Assembly (NCBI RefSeq): GCF_009696685.2
Contig: NZ_CP102355.1
Span: forward strand, 1,599,501 to 1,663,500
Source of the DNA: Paracoccus sp. SMMA_5_TC
GTDB lineage: Bacteria; Pseudomonadota; Alphaproteobacteria; Rhodobacterales; Rhodobacteraceae
Length of the DNA: 64,000 bases
Direction of reading: 5' to 3'
Below the pieces are notes generated by a model, which saw only the letters and a program-made list of their open reading frames with translations, did no database searches and was not told the origin of the DNA. Below are positions 8,460-18,420 of this stretch, in pieces (position 1 is the stretch's first letter; the number at the start of each line of letters is the position of its first letter). The translations under genes and the position numbers were made by a program.

Positions 8460-8993
8460 ATGGTGCTGAAAACTCAACACCGGAGCATGTCGGGAATGAC
8501 CTGCCTTCAGCAAACGCATCACGATCTGGATTGGGCCATGCGCGCCGTGCACATGCATCGCGCGGTGCTGATTCTGGATCGCTCGGGCCGTATCGTCGCC
8601 ATCAACGAAGTGTGTCTTTCCATGTGCGGCTATCGCCGCCAGGAGCTTATCGGCCGGCCTGTCGGTCTGTTGCTGGATCCGCAGGAAAGCTGTGCCAACA
8701 GCTTTCTGTGCGCGCTGGATCAGGCGGGGGGCGAACCGGTCCAGATCCGCCAGATGGCGCAGGTCAACAAGTTCGGTCGACGCTTTCTGGTCGAGGCCTT
8801 GATCTGCCCGATCCGTGACCAGGACAACCAGCATTGCCTGACAGTGCTTTTCCTGCGCGAACCCGCAGACAACAGCCCCATGCCGGCTTTCCTGTGCGCT
8901 CGACCCGCGCAATCGGCCCAGATCATCCAGCTGCCGACGCGATCCCCGCAAGCGCCCGATTCGCCTGATCGCGGTGCCAGGCATCTGTCCTGA
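8460..8993 (+). CDS. Single-domain PAS protein
   Basis: The protein of about 177 residues is a PAS sensor without a visible output domain. AVLILDRSGRIVAINEVCL (about residues 35-53), CGYRRQELIGRPVGLLL and the later FLVEALICPIRDQD fit the PAS core. The C-terminal 45 residues are Pro/Ala/Ser-rich and probably disordered. No kinase, GGDEF, EAL or helix-turn-helix segment follows. The start is uncertain: a TTG lies at 8451 and further ATGs at 8487 and 8496, the last two preceded by GGAG. It is convergent with edd, with 19 bp between them. Cofactor and partner are unknown. Confidence 0.75.
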   Translation: MVLKTQHRSMSGMTCLQQTHHDLDWAMRAVHMHRAVLILDRSGRIVAINEVCLSMCGYRRQELIGRPVGLLLDPQESCANSFLCALDQAGGEPVQIRQMAQVNKFGRRFLVEALICPIRDQDNQHCLTVLFLREPADNSPMPAFLCARPAQSAQIIQLPTRSPQAPDSPDRGARHLS

Positions 8994-9012
8994 TGCGGAT
9001 GGGTGGCCGCGT

Positions 9013-10815
<1,803 letters not shown>

Positions 10816-10849
10816 GGCTGGCTCCGACTGGTTCGGGACAAATTACACC

Positions 10850-10861
10850 GTTAGCGGTAAC
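10850..10861. promoter_or_regulatory. Palindromic operator upstream of edd, LacI type
   Basis: GTTAGCGGTAAC is a 12-bp even palindrome with one mismatched pair and a central CG step, lying 35 bp before the edd ATG. It matches 11 of 12 bases of the minus-strand copy before zwf (GTTAGCGATAAC). Even palindromes with a central CG are typical of LacI-family repressors. It could also affect the divergent methyltransferase gene at 10934. Confidence 0.6.
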
Positions 10862-10933
10862 AATGCAACCGTCCCGCTCTTGCCGCGCCGCGACAGCCGT
10901 GGCAATCCTGCCGCGTTCGCACAAGGGGATCCC

Positions 10934-12130
10934 ATGGCCGCCGATTTGCCTGTCATCAGACTGCGCCCCAAGTCCAAGCCGCAGGCGATCCGCCACGGCT
11001 TTCCCTGGGTCTTTGCCGACGAACTGGTGACCGACCGGCGCACCCGCGCACTTCCCCCCGGCAGCTTCGCCGTGCTCGAGGATGCCGAGCGCCAGGCCCT
11101 GGGTTTGGTCACCGTCAACCCGCAGTCTCGCATCATCGCCCGGGTCATGGACAGCGATCCGAGTGCCACCATCGACCGCGACTGGATCGCCGCCCGCCTG
11201 CGCCGCGCGCTTGCACTGCGCGAAAGACTGTTCGACGCGCCCTATTACCGGCTGATCCATGCCGAGGCCGACGGGCTGCCCGGCACCATAATCGACCGCT
11301 TCGGCGATGCCGCCGTGATCCAGCCCAACGCGGCCTGGGCCCAGGCCAAGGTGTCCGAGATCGCGCAGGCGCTGCGGGACGTCTGCGGCCTGCAAACCGT
11401 GATCCTGAACGGGCAGGGCAGGGCGCGCGCGCTGGAGGGGCTGGACGAACGGCTGGAACTGCTGTCTGGCAGCGTCGATGGACCGATCGAGGTGCCAATG
11501 AACGGTGCCATCTATCTGGCTGATCTGATGCAGGGTCAGAAAACCGGCCTGTTCTATGACCAGCGTCCGAATCACGCCTTTGCGCAACGGCTGGCAAATG
11601 GCGCGCGGGTGCTGGATGTGTTCAGCCATGTCGGCGGCTTTGGCCTTGCGGCGCTGGCGGCGGGGGCCAGCCACGCAACCTGCGTCGATGCCTCGGCCGC
11701 GGCGCTGATGCTGGCGCAGGGCGGTGCTCGTGCCATGGGGGCCGAAGCCCGCCTGACCCTGCGTCAGGGCGACGCCTTCGACCAGTTGCAGTCCCTGCAG
11801 GATGAAGGCGCGAAATTCGACCTGGTGATCTGCGACCCTCCGGCCTTCGCGCCGTCGAAGCCCGCGCTTGAGGCCGGGTTGCGTGCCTATGAACGGGTGG
11901 CGCGCCTTGCCGCGCCGCTGGTGGCGCCGGGTGGCTATCTGGTGCTGTGTTCGTGCAGCCACGCGGCAGATCTCACGGCATTTCGCAATGCCAGCGCCCG
12001 AGGCATCGGTCGTGGCGGCCGGCGGATGCAGTTGCTGCATACCGGTCAGGCGGGACCGGATCACCCAACCCTGCCGCAACTGGCGGAAACGGGCTATCTC
12101 AAGGCGCTATTCTTCCGGCTGGACGGATGA
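10934..12130 (+). CDS. Class I SAM-dependent rRNA methyltransferase, RlmI-like (RSP_2647-type)
   Basis: The 398-residue protein resembles RlmI, which makes m5C1962 in 23S rRNA. An N-terminal PUA-like domain occupies about residues 1-80 (HGFPWVFADEL), and the Rossmann methyltransferase domain starts near residue 215. VLDVFSHVGGFGLAAL is the SAM-binding motif I, CDPPAF near residue 299 the catalytic motif IV, and VLCSCSH near residue 336 a cysteine-containing motif VI. The ATG at 10934 follows AAGGGGA; frames extending upstream run through the edd operator. Its stop overlaps the PIN gene by 4 bp. I recall this pair as the RSP_2647/RSP_2648 families in Rhodobacteraceae. Confidence 0.85.
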   Translation: MAADLPVIRLRPKSKPQAIRHGFPWVFADELVTDRRTRALPPGSFAVLEDAERQALGLVTVNPQSRIIARVMDSDPSATIDRDWIAARLRRALALRERLFDAPYYRLIHAEADGLPGTIIDRFGDAAVIQPNAAWAQAKVSEIAQALRDVCGLQTVILNGQGRARALEGLDERLELLSGSVDGPIEVPMNGAIYLADLMQGQKTGLFYDQRPNHAFAQRLANGARVLDVFSHVGGFGLAALAAGASHATCVDASAAALMLAQGGARAMGAEARLTLRQGDAFDQLQSLQDEGAKFDLVICDPPAFAPSKPALEAGLRAYERVARLAAPLVAPGGYLVLCSCSHAADLTAFRNASARGIGRGGRRMQLLHTGQAGPDHPTLPQLAETGYLKALFFRLDG

Positions 12131-12672
12131 AGGCGGTTCTGGACGCCTGCGTCCTTTACCCCGCCATCCTGCGCGAACTGCTGATCGGCGCGGCGCGGGA
12201 AAATCTTTTCCAACCGGTCTGGGCGCCCAGGATTCTCGAGGAATGGCGCCGCACGGCCGAACGTCACGGACATTCCGTCGACGCGGACATCACCCTGTTG
12301 AAGCAGGAATTTCCCCAGGCGCTGACCGAGCCGGTCGGGGTGGTGCTGGGCGTGGACCTGCCCGACCCCGCCGATCTGCATGTGGCCGAAGCGGCCGTTG
12401 CCGCCGGGGCCGCCCGAATCGTGACCGCCAATCTGCGCGATTTTCCCCAGCGTCGGCTGTCGTCCATCGGCCTGCGCGCCACTCATCCCGATGAATTTCT
12501 GCGCGATCTTTGCCGCCAGCACCCGCAAGCCCTGCGCCGTATCGTGGATCAGGCGCTGGCGCGCGCCCGCGCGGCTGGCAGCAGCCTTGATCAGAGAACA
12601 ATGCTGCGGCTGGCGCGACTGCCGCGCTTTGGCAAGGCAATGCTGCGCATGGACGCGCAGGATGCTGGCTGA
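12127..12672 (+). CDS. PIN domain protein (RSP_2648-type)
   Basis: The 181 residues form a PIN-type nuclease domain. The acidic set is visible: Asp6 in VLDACVLYP, Glu in RILEEW near residue 38, and the Asp residues of DLPDPADLHVAEAA and TANLRDFP near residues 77-110. PIN proteins are metal-dependent ribonucleases and are often toxins. Here no antitoxin gene is adjacent; instead the gene overlaps the methyltransferase gene by 4 bp. That argues for a role linked to RNA processing or quality control, which is inference. The C-terminal 70 residues, basic and helical, lie outside the PIN core. Confidence 0.8.
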   Translation: MKAVLDACVLYPAILRELLIGAARENLFQPVWAPRILEEWRRTAERHGHSVDADITLLKQEFPQALTEPVGVVLGVDLPDPADLHVAEAAVAAGAARIVTANLRDFPQRRLSSIGLRATHPDEFLRDLCRQHPQALRRIVDQALARARAAGSSLDQRTMLRLARLPRFGKAMLRMDAQDAG

Positions 12673-12735
12673 AGCATACGGGATGCGTGGTCCTGGGGGC
12701 GTGATGGGCTGCGAGACCGTTGCGCCAAAGGACTT

Positions 12736-12753
12736 GATGTTATCGCTAACATC
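12736..12753. promoter_or_regulatory. Palindromic operator upstream of zwf, LacI type
   Basis: GATGTTATCGCTAACATC pairs at 8 of 9 positions across a central CG step. It overlaps a possible promoter (TTGATG at 12734, GATAAT at 12755, a rather short 15-bp spacing) and ends 34 bp before the zwf ATG, a position suited to repression. The core is almost identical to the site before edd. Confidence 0.65.
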
Positions 12754-12787
12754 GGATAATCCGACACTCAGCCATGAGGAGGGCGCG

Positions 12788-14239
12788 ATGGTCTCACGCA
12801 TCATTCCGGTCGAGGATTTCGACCTTGTGATCTTTGGCGCGACCGGCGATCTGGCGCGGCGCAAGATCGTTCCGGGCCTTTTCCGGCGCTTTCTGGCGGG
12901 GCAGATTTCCGACGATTCGCAGATCATCGGGGCGGCGCGGACGCGCCAGACAGATGAGGAGTTTCGCGCAGATATGCGCGCGGCACTGCTGGAGTTCGTG
13001 GGCGAACAGCCCGATCCGGGCCGGATGGACCAGTTCCTGAACAGGTTGGGATATGTGGCCGTCGATGCCAAGGGTGTCGATGGCTGGTCCGACCTCAAGG
13101 CCAGGATCAGGCCCCAGGTGGTTCATGCCTTTTACTTTTCGGTCGCGCCATCGCTGTTCGGCCCGATTGCCGAACGTCTGGCACAGCACGGTCTGGCCGA
13201 TGGACAAAGCCGCATCGTCGTGGAAAAGCCCTTTGGCCGCGATCTGGCGACAGCGCGCGAACTGAACGCCACGCTGGCGCGCCATTTCACCGAACGCCAG
13301 ATCTATCGCATCGATCATTACCTGGGCAAGGAAACCGTCCAGAACCTGATGGCCGTTCGCTTTGCCAACATCCTTTTCGAGCCCTTGTGGAATGCACAAT
13401 ATGTGGACCATGTGCAGATCACGGTGGCCGAAACCGTCGGCGTTGGCGGTCGCGGCGAATATTACGATCATTCCGGCGCCATGCGCGACATGGTGCAGAA
13501 CCACCTGATGCAGCTTTTGTGCCTGATCGCGATGGAGCCGCCCTATCACATCGATTCCGACGCGGTGCGTGACGAAAAGCTGAAGGTTATCCGTGCACTG
13601 GAACCCGTCGCCCCCGAGGATATCGTTCGCGGCCAGTATCTGGAGGGGCCTGATGGTCCGGGTTACCTGCAGGATGCCGAAAACCCCGAATCGCGCACCG
13701 AAAGCTTTGTCGCGCTGAAGGTGCGGATCGCCAACTGGCGCTGGACCGGCACGCCTTTCTACCTGCGGACCGGCAAGCGGCTGCGCGCCCGCACCAGCGA
13801 AATCGTCATCACCTTCAAGGAACCGCCACATTCGCTGTTCGACGACGGCGGCACGCACAAGGCCAATCAGCTGGTCATCAAGCTGCAACCGAACGAAGGC
13901 ATGCATCTTTCCGTGATGATCAAGGAACCGGGGCCGGGCGGCATGCGTCTGGTCCAGGTGCCCCTGGACATGAGCTTTGCCGATGCGCTGGGGCCAGAGG
14001 GGACGGATATGCCTGATGCCTATGAACGACTGATCATGGATGTGATACGCGGGAACCAGACATTGTTCATGCGCGGCGACGAGGTCGAGGCCGCCTGGGC
14101 CTGGACCGATCCGATCATCGCCGCGTGGGAAGGGGGCAGCGCCCGGCCCGAGCCCTACGACCCCGGCTCAAGCGGCCCGGAAGAGGCGCTGCGCCTGTTG
14201 CATCGCGACAATCGTCGCTGGCGGGAGATCAGGCCATGA
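12788..14239 (+). CDS. zwf: Glucose-6-phosphate 1-dehydrogenase
   Basis: Zwf oxidises glucose 6-phosphate to 6-phosphogluconolactone and feeds the Entner-Doudoroff and pentose phosphate routes. The 483 residues are full length. The nucleotide-binding GATGDLARRK is at residues 17-26 and the catalytic RIDHYLGKE near residue 174. The start at 12788 follows GAGGAGGGCG and removes an upstream extension that is the shadow of the PIN gene. It is the first gene of zwf-pgl-pgi, with a 4-bp overlap to pgl. A palindromic operator lies over the promoter region. Confidence 0.97.
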   Translation: MVSRIIPVEDFDLVIFGATGDLARRKIVPGLFRRFLAGQISDDSQIIGAARTRQTDEEFRADMRAALLEFVGEQPDPGRMDQFLNRLGYVAVDAKGVDGWSDLKARIRPQVVHAFYFSVAPSLFGPIAERLAQHGLADGQSRIVVEKPFGRDLATARELNATLARHFTERQIYRIDHYLGKETVQNLMAVRFANILFEPLWNAQYVDHVQITVAETVGVGGRGEYYDHSGAMRDMVQNHLMQLLCLIAMEPPYHIDSDAVRDEKLKVIRALEPVAPEDIVRGQYLEGPDGPGYLQDAENPESRTESFVALKVRIANWRWTGTPFYLRTGKRLRARTSEIVITFKEPPHSLFDDGGTHKANQLVIKLQPNEGMHLSVMIKEPGPGGMRLVQVPLDMSFADALGPEGTDMPDAYERLIMDVIRGNQTLFMRGDEVEAAWAWTDPIIAAWEGGSARPEPYDPGSSGPEEALRLLHRDNRRWREIRP

Positions 14240-14910
14240 CTGTCGAATTTGTCGAATATCCGGATCGCGAGATGCTGTTCCTGTCGCTGGCCGGGCGAAT
14301 CTCGGGGGAACTTGCACAGCATCTGCGTGTCAATGACAGCGCGACCCTGTGCGTGCCAGGCGGCACCACACCAGCACCGGTGTTCGAATACCTGTCGGGC
14401 ACCGACATCGAATGGCCTCGCGTCACCGTGGTGCTGACCGATGAACGCTGGGTCGATGGCGAACATCTGCGCTCGAACGGCCGGCTGTTGCGCCGCCACC
14501 TGCTGAAGGACCGGGCCGAAGGCGCGCGGGTGATCGACCTTTACACCGGCGATCCTCGCCCCGAGGATGCGGTGCCAGCCCTGACCGAACGTCTGGCCCC
14601 GCATCTGCCGCTGACCGTGGCGCTGTTGGGCATGGGCACCGACATGCATACCGCCAGCCTGTTCCCCAACGCCTCGGAAACCGTGCTGGCGCTGGATGCG
14701 GATGGCCCTGCGGTCATGGCGATCAACAGCGTCAAGGATGAACCCCGCATTACCCTGACCGCTGCGGCGCTGGGCCAGGCGATCCACCGCCATCTGCTGA
14801 TTACCGGAGAGGACAAGCGCGACGCCTTTCTGCGCGCGCAGGAACTCGATCCCACTCAGGCCCCGATCAAGGCGTTCCTGAAAGACATCACCGTTCACTG
14901 GGCTGCATGA
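14236..14910 (+). CDS. pgl: 6-phosphogluconolactonase
   Basis: Pgl hydrolyses 6-phosphogluconolactone to 6-phosphogluconate in the cytoplasm. The 224 residues match the DevB-type lactonase. VPGGTTPAPVFEYL near residue 40, LTDERWV near residue 67 and LGMGTDMHTASLFP near residue 132 are the substrate-binding motifs. It overlaps zwf by 4 bp, and pgi starts 1 bp after its stop, so all three should be translated from one message. Confidence 0.95.
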   Translation: MTVEFVEYPDREMLFLSLAGRISGELAQHLRVNDSATLCVPGGTTPAPVFEYLSGTDIEWPRVTVVLTDERWVDGEHLRSNGRLLRRHLLKDRAEGARVIDLYTGDPRPEDAVPALTERLAPHLPLTVALLGMGTDMHTASLFPNASETVLALDADGPAVMAINSVKDEPRITLTAAALGQAIHRHLLITGEDKRDAFLRAQELDPTQAPIKAFLKDITVHWAA

Positions 14911-14911
14911 C

Positions 14912-16522
14912 ATGAGCGATATCTGGCACAGGCTTGCTGCGCATCGCGCGGCACAACAGGGGCTGCGCATCGAGGCGCTGTTCGACCGCGATCCGAACCG
15001 TGCGGAAACCTTCAGCACCGCCGCCGACGGGCTGGTGCTGGACTGGTCCAAGACCACGATCGACATGAGCGCGCGCGATCTGCTGCTGGAGCTTGCGGCG
15101 GATGTGCCCAGCCGGCGCGAGGCGATGTTTTCCGGCCAGCGCATCAACGAAACCGAAAATCGTGCGGTCCTGCACACGGCGCTGCGCAATCTCGACGGGC
15201 AGGTGCTGGTCGATGGCCGGGACGTGATGCCCGATGTGCGCCAGACACATGCGCGGTTGCGCGATTTTGCCAGTCGCGTCCGCGACGGGCGCTATCGCGG
15301 CCAGGGCGGGACCATCACAGATGTGGTCAATATCGGCATCGGCGGCTCGGATCTGGGCCCGGCGATGGCGACGCGGGCGCTGACGCCCTGGCACGACGGG
15401 CCGCGGGTGCATTTCGTCTCGAACGTGGACGGGGCCGATATTGCCGACACGCTGCGCGGGCTGGATCCGGGCCGCACGCTGGTCATCGTGGCATCGAAAA
15501 CCTTCACCACCATCGAAACCATGACCAATGCCCAGACAGCGCGGGCCTGGATGGGACGGCTGGTCGCCGATCCGGCGGCGCAGTTTGCGGCGCTTTCTTC
15601 GGCTACGCAGCTCACCACCGAGTGGGGCATTGCGCCCGACCGTGTCTTTGGTTTCGAGGACTGGGTCGGCGGACGCTATTCGGTCTGGGGCCCGATCGGG
15701 CTGGCGCTGATGATTGCCATCGGCCCGGACCAGTTCGACCGCTTTCTGGCCGGCGGTGCCGCGATGGATCGGCATTTCCGCAGCGCCGAGCCGCTGGCGA
15801 ACCTGCCGGTGATGCTGGCGCTGGTCGGGATCTGGCACCATCAGGTCTGCGGTTACGGCACACGCGCGGTGCTGCCCTATGACAACCGCCTCGCGCGTCT
15901 GCCCGCCTATCTGCAACAGCTCGAAATGGAATCGAACGGCAAGCGCGTGGCCATGGATGGCAGCGACCTGACGCTGCCTTCGGGGCCGGTGGTCTGGGGC
16001 GAGCCGGGAACCAACGGTCAGCATGCCTTCTATCAGCTGATCCATCAGGGCACGGCGGTGGTGCCCTGCGAATTCATCGTCGCCGCGCGCGGGCACGAGC
16101 CCGACCTGGCCCACCACCACCTGCTGCTGGTGGCCAATTGCCTGGCCCAGTCCGAGGCGCTGATGCGCGGCCGTTCGCTGGAGGCCGCGCGGGCACTGAT
16201 GCGCGCCAAAGGGCTGAGTGGCGACGAACTGGAAAGGCAGGCGCGGCATCGGGTCTTTCCGGGAAATCGTCCCTCGACCACGCTGCTGATCCCGGAACTG
16301 ACGCCCTACAGCCTGGGCCAGATCGTGGCGCTTTACGAGCACCGGGTATTCGTCGAAGGCGTGATCCTGGGCATCAACAGCTTTGACCAATGGGGGGTCG
16401 AACTGGGCAAGGAACTGGCCTTGCAGGTGGCGCCGCTTTTGCAGGGGCAGGGTGGGGCGGGCCACGATCCTTCGACCCTGCGACTGGCCGGCCTGGTGCG
16501 CGCTGCCCGCGATGACTGCTAG
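14912..16522 (+). CDS. pgi: Glucose-6-phosphate isomerase
   Basis: Pgi interconverts glucose 6-phosphate and fructose 6-phosphate. The 536 residues are normal for the bacterial family. GIGGSDLGP near residue 145, SKTFTT near residue 195, GEPGTNGQHAFYQL near residue 362 with the catalytic Glu-His region, and the C-terminal signature GINSFDQWGVELGK near residue 486 are all present. It ends the zwf operon. In a mainly Entner-Doudoroff organism it would recycle fructose 6-phosphate into zwf. It is convergent with the next gene, with 20 bp between. Confidence 0.97.
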   Translation: MSDIWHRLAAHRAAQQGLRIEALFDRDPNRAETFSTAADGLVLDWSKTTIDMSARDLLLELAADVPSRREAMFSGQRINETENRAVLHTALRNLDGQVLVDGRDVMPDVRQTHARLRDFASRVRDGRYRGQGGTITDVVNIGIGGSDLGPAMATRALTPWHDGPRVHFVSNVDGADIADTLRGLDPGRTLVIVASKTFTTIETMTNAQTARAWMGRLVADPAAQFAALSSATQLTTEWGIAPDRVFGFEDWVGGRYSVWGPIGLALMIAIGPDQFDRFLAGGAAMDRHFRSAEPLANLPVMLALVGIWHHQVCGYGTRAVLPYDNRLARLPAYLQQLEMESNGKRVAMDGSDLTLPSGPVVWGEPGTNGQHAFYQLIHQGTAVVPCEFIVAARGHEPDLAHHHLLLVANCLAQSEALMRGRSLEAARALMRAKGLSGDELERQARHRVFPGNRPSTTLLIPELTPYSLGQIVALYEHRVFVEGVILGINSFDQWGVELGKELALQVAPLLQGQGGAGHDPSTLRLAGLVRAARDDC

Positions 16523-16542
16523 GGCGGACTAGCGGGGCCGGC

Positions 16543-17412
16543 TCAGAACCATTGTCCCGGCTCCATCAACCCCAGATCCATCAGCTGTTGCGAATTCCAC
16601 TGGAACGGGGTCGAGTTGCGCCAGCGAAAGCCCGAGATCTGCCAGCGCGACCCCGGATTGCGCGCCAGCGCCTTGGCCACCCGGAACGAGGCGATCGCCG
16701 CGGTCAGGTTGTGATGCCATGGACAGGCATAGGTGTTGTATTCGGCGATGTTGAACCGGTGATCCGGCAGCAGCCGCAGGTCGGGTCGGGCCTGAAACAG
16801 CGCGATCCGGTCGATACGGCGCCGGTCGGCGGGAATGTGTTCCTCGAACCGCCAGCGCAGGCCGCCATGGAAATCAAGCTGACGTTCCAGCTGTCGGCCG
16901 TCACGGTCGCAGCGCGCCAGCGCGTAATAGTCCAGCCGGTCGAACATCGCCTGATCCAGGCTGACCGCATCGGGCCATCTTTGCAGATCAGGGGCGTAAA
17001 GGTCGATGACATAGGACAGCATTGCCTGACGCCTTTCCTCGGCGTGAAAGGCCAGCATTTCGCCGACGCTGCGACTTTCGGCAAAAGGATAGAACAGGAA
17101 TTCGGCGTTATAGCCGTAATAGAGCCAGGTCCGGGGCGCAGCAGCCTGAATCACGGCGTTGACCGCCGCGACATGCGCCAGCGGCTGGCGGCTGTCGTGG
17201 TGCAGGTTGACGATGCGGCCTTCGGCTGCCGGGGGAATGACCTCGGCGGGCAGGGGTTCGGGTGACAGCGCCAGAATGTGCCGAAACCCTATCCGCAGAT
17301 GATGGGCAAGTGTTTGCGCGACGGCGGCATCGTCCTCGATCAGCAGGATGGCGATGGGGCCGGCGGCCGGAACCCCGTGGCGAAGATATTGCGCAAGGCT
17401 GCGAAAGGTCAT
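16543..17412 (-). CDS. Glycosyltransferase family 2-like protein with altered DxD motif
   Basis: The 289-residue protein has a GT-A-like outline. An N-terminal Rossmann-like strand and helix (AILLIEDDAAVAQTLAHHL, residues 21-39) is followed by NLHHDSR. Near residue 102 comes NAEFLFYPFAESRSVGEML, which aligns with the 'DxDEFL.yP' region of PF13704-type transferases, then AMLSYVIDLYA. The metal-binding Asp-x-Asp seems replaced by Asn-Ala-Glu, so activity is uncertain. The C-terminal half (YNTYACPWHHNLTA) is conserved in similar proteins, to my memory. It overlaps the small membrane protein gene upstream by 4 bp. No substrate can be named. Confidence 0.6.
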   Translation of the reverse strand: MTFRSLAQYLRHGVPAAGPIAILLIEDDAAVAQTLAHHLRIGFRHILALSPEPLPAEVIPPAAEGRIVNLHHDSRQPLAHVAAVNAVIQAAAPRTWLYYGYNAEFLFYPFAESRSVGEMLAFHAEERRQAMLSYVIDLYAPDLQRWPDAVSLDQAMFDRLDYYALARCDRDGRQLERQLDFHGGLRWRFEEHIPADRRRIDRIALFQARPDLRLLPDHRFNIAEYNTYACPWHHNLTAAIASFRVAKALARNPGSRWQISGFRWRNSTPFQWNSQQLMDLGLMEPGQWF

Positions 17413-17705
17413 GGTGCGGGCGTTCCGTCGGCGCGGGCGTCAACATCGGCTGCGTCCGCGTCGCGCGATTGTATCTGGCCGCGTGCAGCGGCCGCGATGG
17501 CCTGTTCCGCGGCGAGCTCTGCGGCATCTGCCGCATCCATCGGGGGCGCGGATGTTTCGAGCGGGAGGATTTTTGGCGGGGTCGGCTGGACCTGCGCGCT
17601 GCGTTCAGCCTGATGTGGCGTGCCCAGCCAGTAAAATCCGCCGGCCAGTGCCAGCACCAGAATCGCGATCAGGGCAGGAAGCAACGGCATGGGGCGTTCG
17701 TCCAT
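17409..17705 (-). CDS. Small membrane-anchored protein
   Basis: The protein has 98 residues, or 93 if Met6 is used. One membrane segment ([20 protein letters not shown], residues 8-27) is followed by a Pro- and Ala-rich tail, presumably periplasmic, with an acidic stretch [17 protein letters not shown] do not recognise the family. Its stop overlaps the start of the glycosyltransferase-like gene by 4 bp, so both are probably made together and may work together at the membrane. Confidence 0.6.
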   Translation of the reverse strand: MDERPMPLLPALIAILVLALAGGFYWLGTPHQAERSAQVQPTPPKILPLETSAPPMDAADAAELAAEQAIAAAARGQIQSRDADAADVDARADGTPAP

Positions 17706-17877
17706 TCAGGCCATACCGCTCTATGCCATGGCGCCGAGGCGTGGAAAAGCACCTGCGGGCTTTCCCGCGCCCCGGTCGATGGCGCCAGCCGGGCAAAGGC
17801 CAGCGAATCCGGTTGAAAACATGGGGTCACGCGATTATTTACCGGCCAAAACCTCTGGCAACATAAGGAACACAGCC

Positions 17878-18417
17878 ATAGCCCGCAGACCGCATAATGC
17901 TCCGCCCGCTCGTGACACCGGCCCCCGCGTGAACGAGCGTATCCGCGTTGCCGAAATTCGCCTGATCGGCGCCGATGGTGAAAACATCGGTGTCGTTTCG
18001 CCCGCCCGCGGGCTGGAGCTTGCTCAGGAAGCCGGCCTTGACCTGGTCGAGATTTCGCCCAATGCCGTGCCGCCGGTCTGCAAGATCATGGATCTTGGCA
18101 AGTTCAAGTACGAACAGCAGAAGCGCGAGGCCGAGGCGCGGAAAAAGCAGAAGATCATCGAGATCAAGGAAATCAAGTTCCGTCCCGGCACCGACACTCA
18201 TGACTATGAGGTCAAGATGCGGTCGGTGATGAAGTTCCTGGGCGAAGGTGACAAGGTCAAGGTCACCCTGCGATTCCGCGGGCGCGAAATGGCACACCAG
18301 CAACTGGGTCTTGAACTGCTGAACCGCGTCGCTGCCGATGTCGGTGAGGCGGGCAAGATCGAATCCATGCCCAAGCTGGAAGGTCGCCAGATGGTCATGA
18401 TGATCGCGCCGAAATAG
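17878..18417 (+). CDS. infC: Translation initiation factor IF-3 (ATA start codon)
   Basis: IF-3 binds the 30S subunit and rejects wrong initiator tRNA and start codons. The 179 residues contain the N-domain ([15 protein letters not shown], near residue 18), the linker and the C-domain ([17 protein letters not shown] near residue 97; [17 protein letters not shown] near residue 124). Related proteins start [10 protein letters not shown]; here [20 protein letters not shown] is preceded by ATA, with AAGGAA 8 bp upstream and no ATG, GTG or TTG suitably placed. Noncanonical infC starts are used in other bacteria for autoregulation by IF-3. The alternatives, an ATG at 17821 or a GTG at 17929, fit the family less well. 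Confidence 0.9.
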   Translation: MARRPHNAPPARDTGPRVNERIRVAEIRLIGADGENIGVVSPARGLELAQEAGLDLVEISPNAVPPVCKIMDLGKFKYEQQKREAEARKKQKIIEIKEIKFRPGTDTHDYEVKMRSVMKFLGEGDKVKVTLRFRGREMAHQQLGLELLNRVAADVGEAGKIESMPKLEGRQMVMMIAPK

Positions 18418-18420
18418 GCC

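Noticed and set aside
12127..12672. PIN gene as half of a toxin-antitoxin module
   Set aside because: No antitoxin-like gene is adjacent; the gene overlaps a methyltransferase gene instead, so a classic module is not supported.
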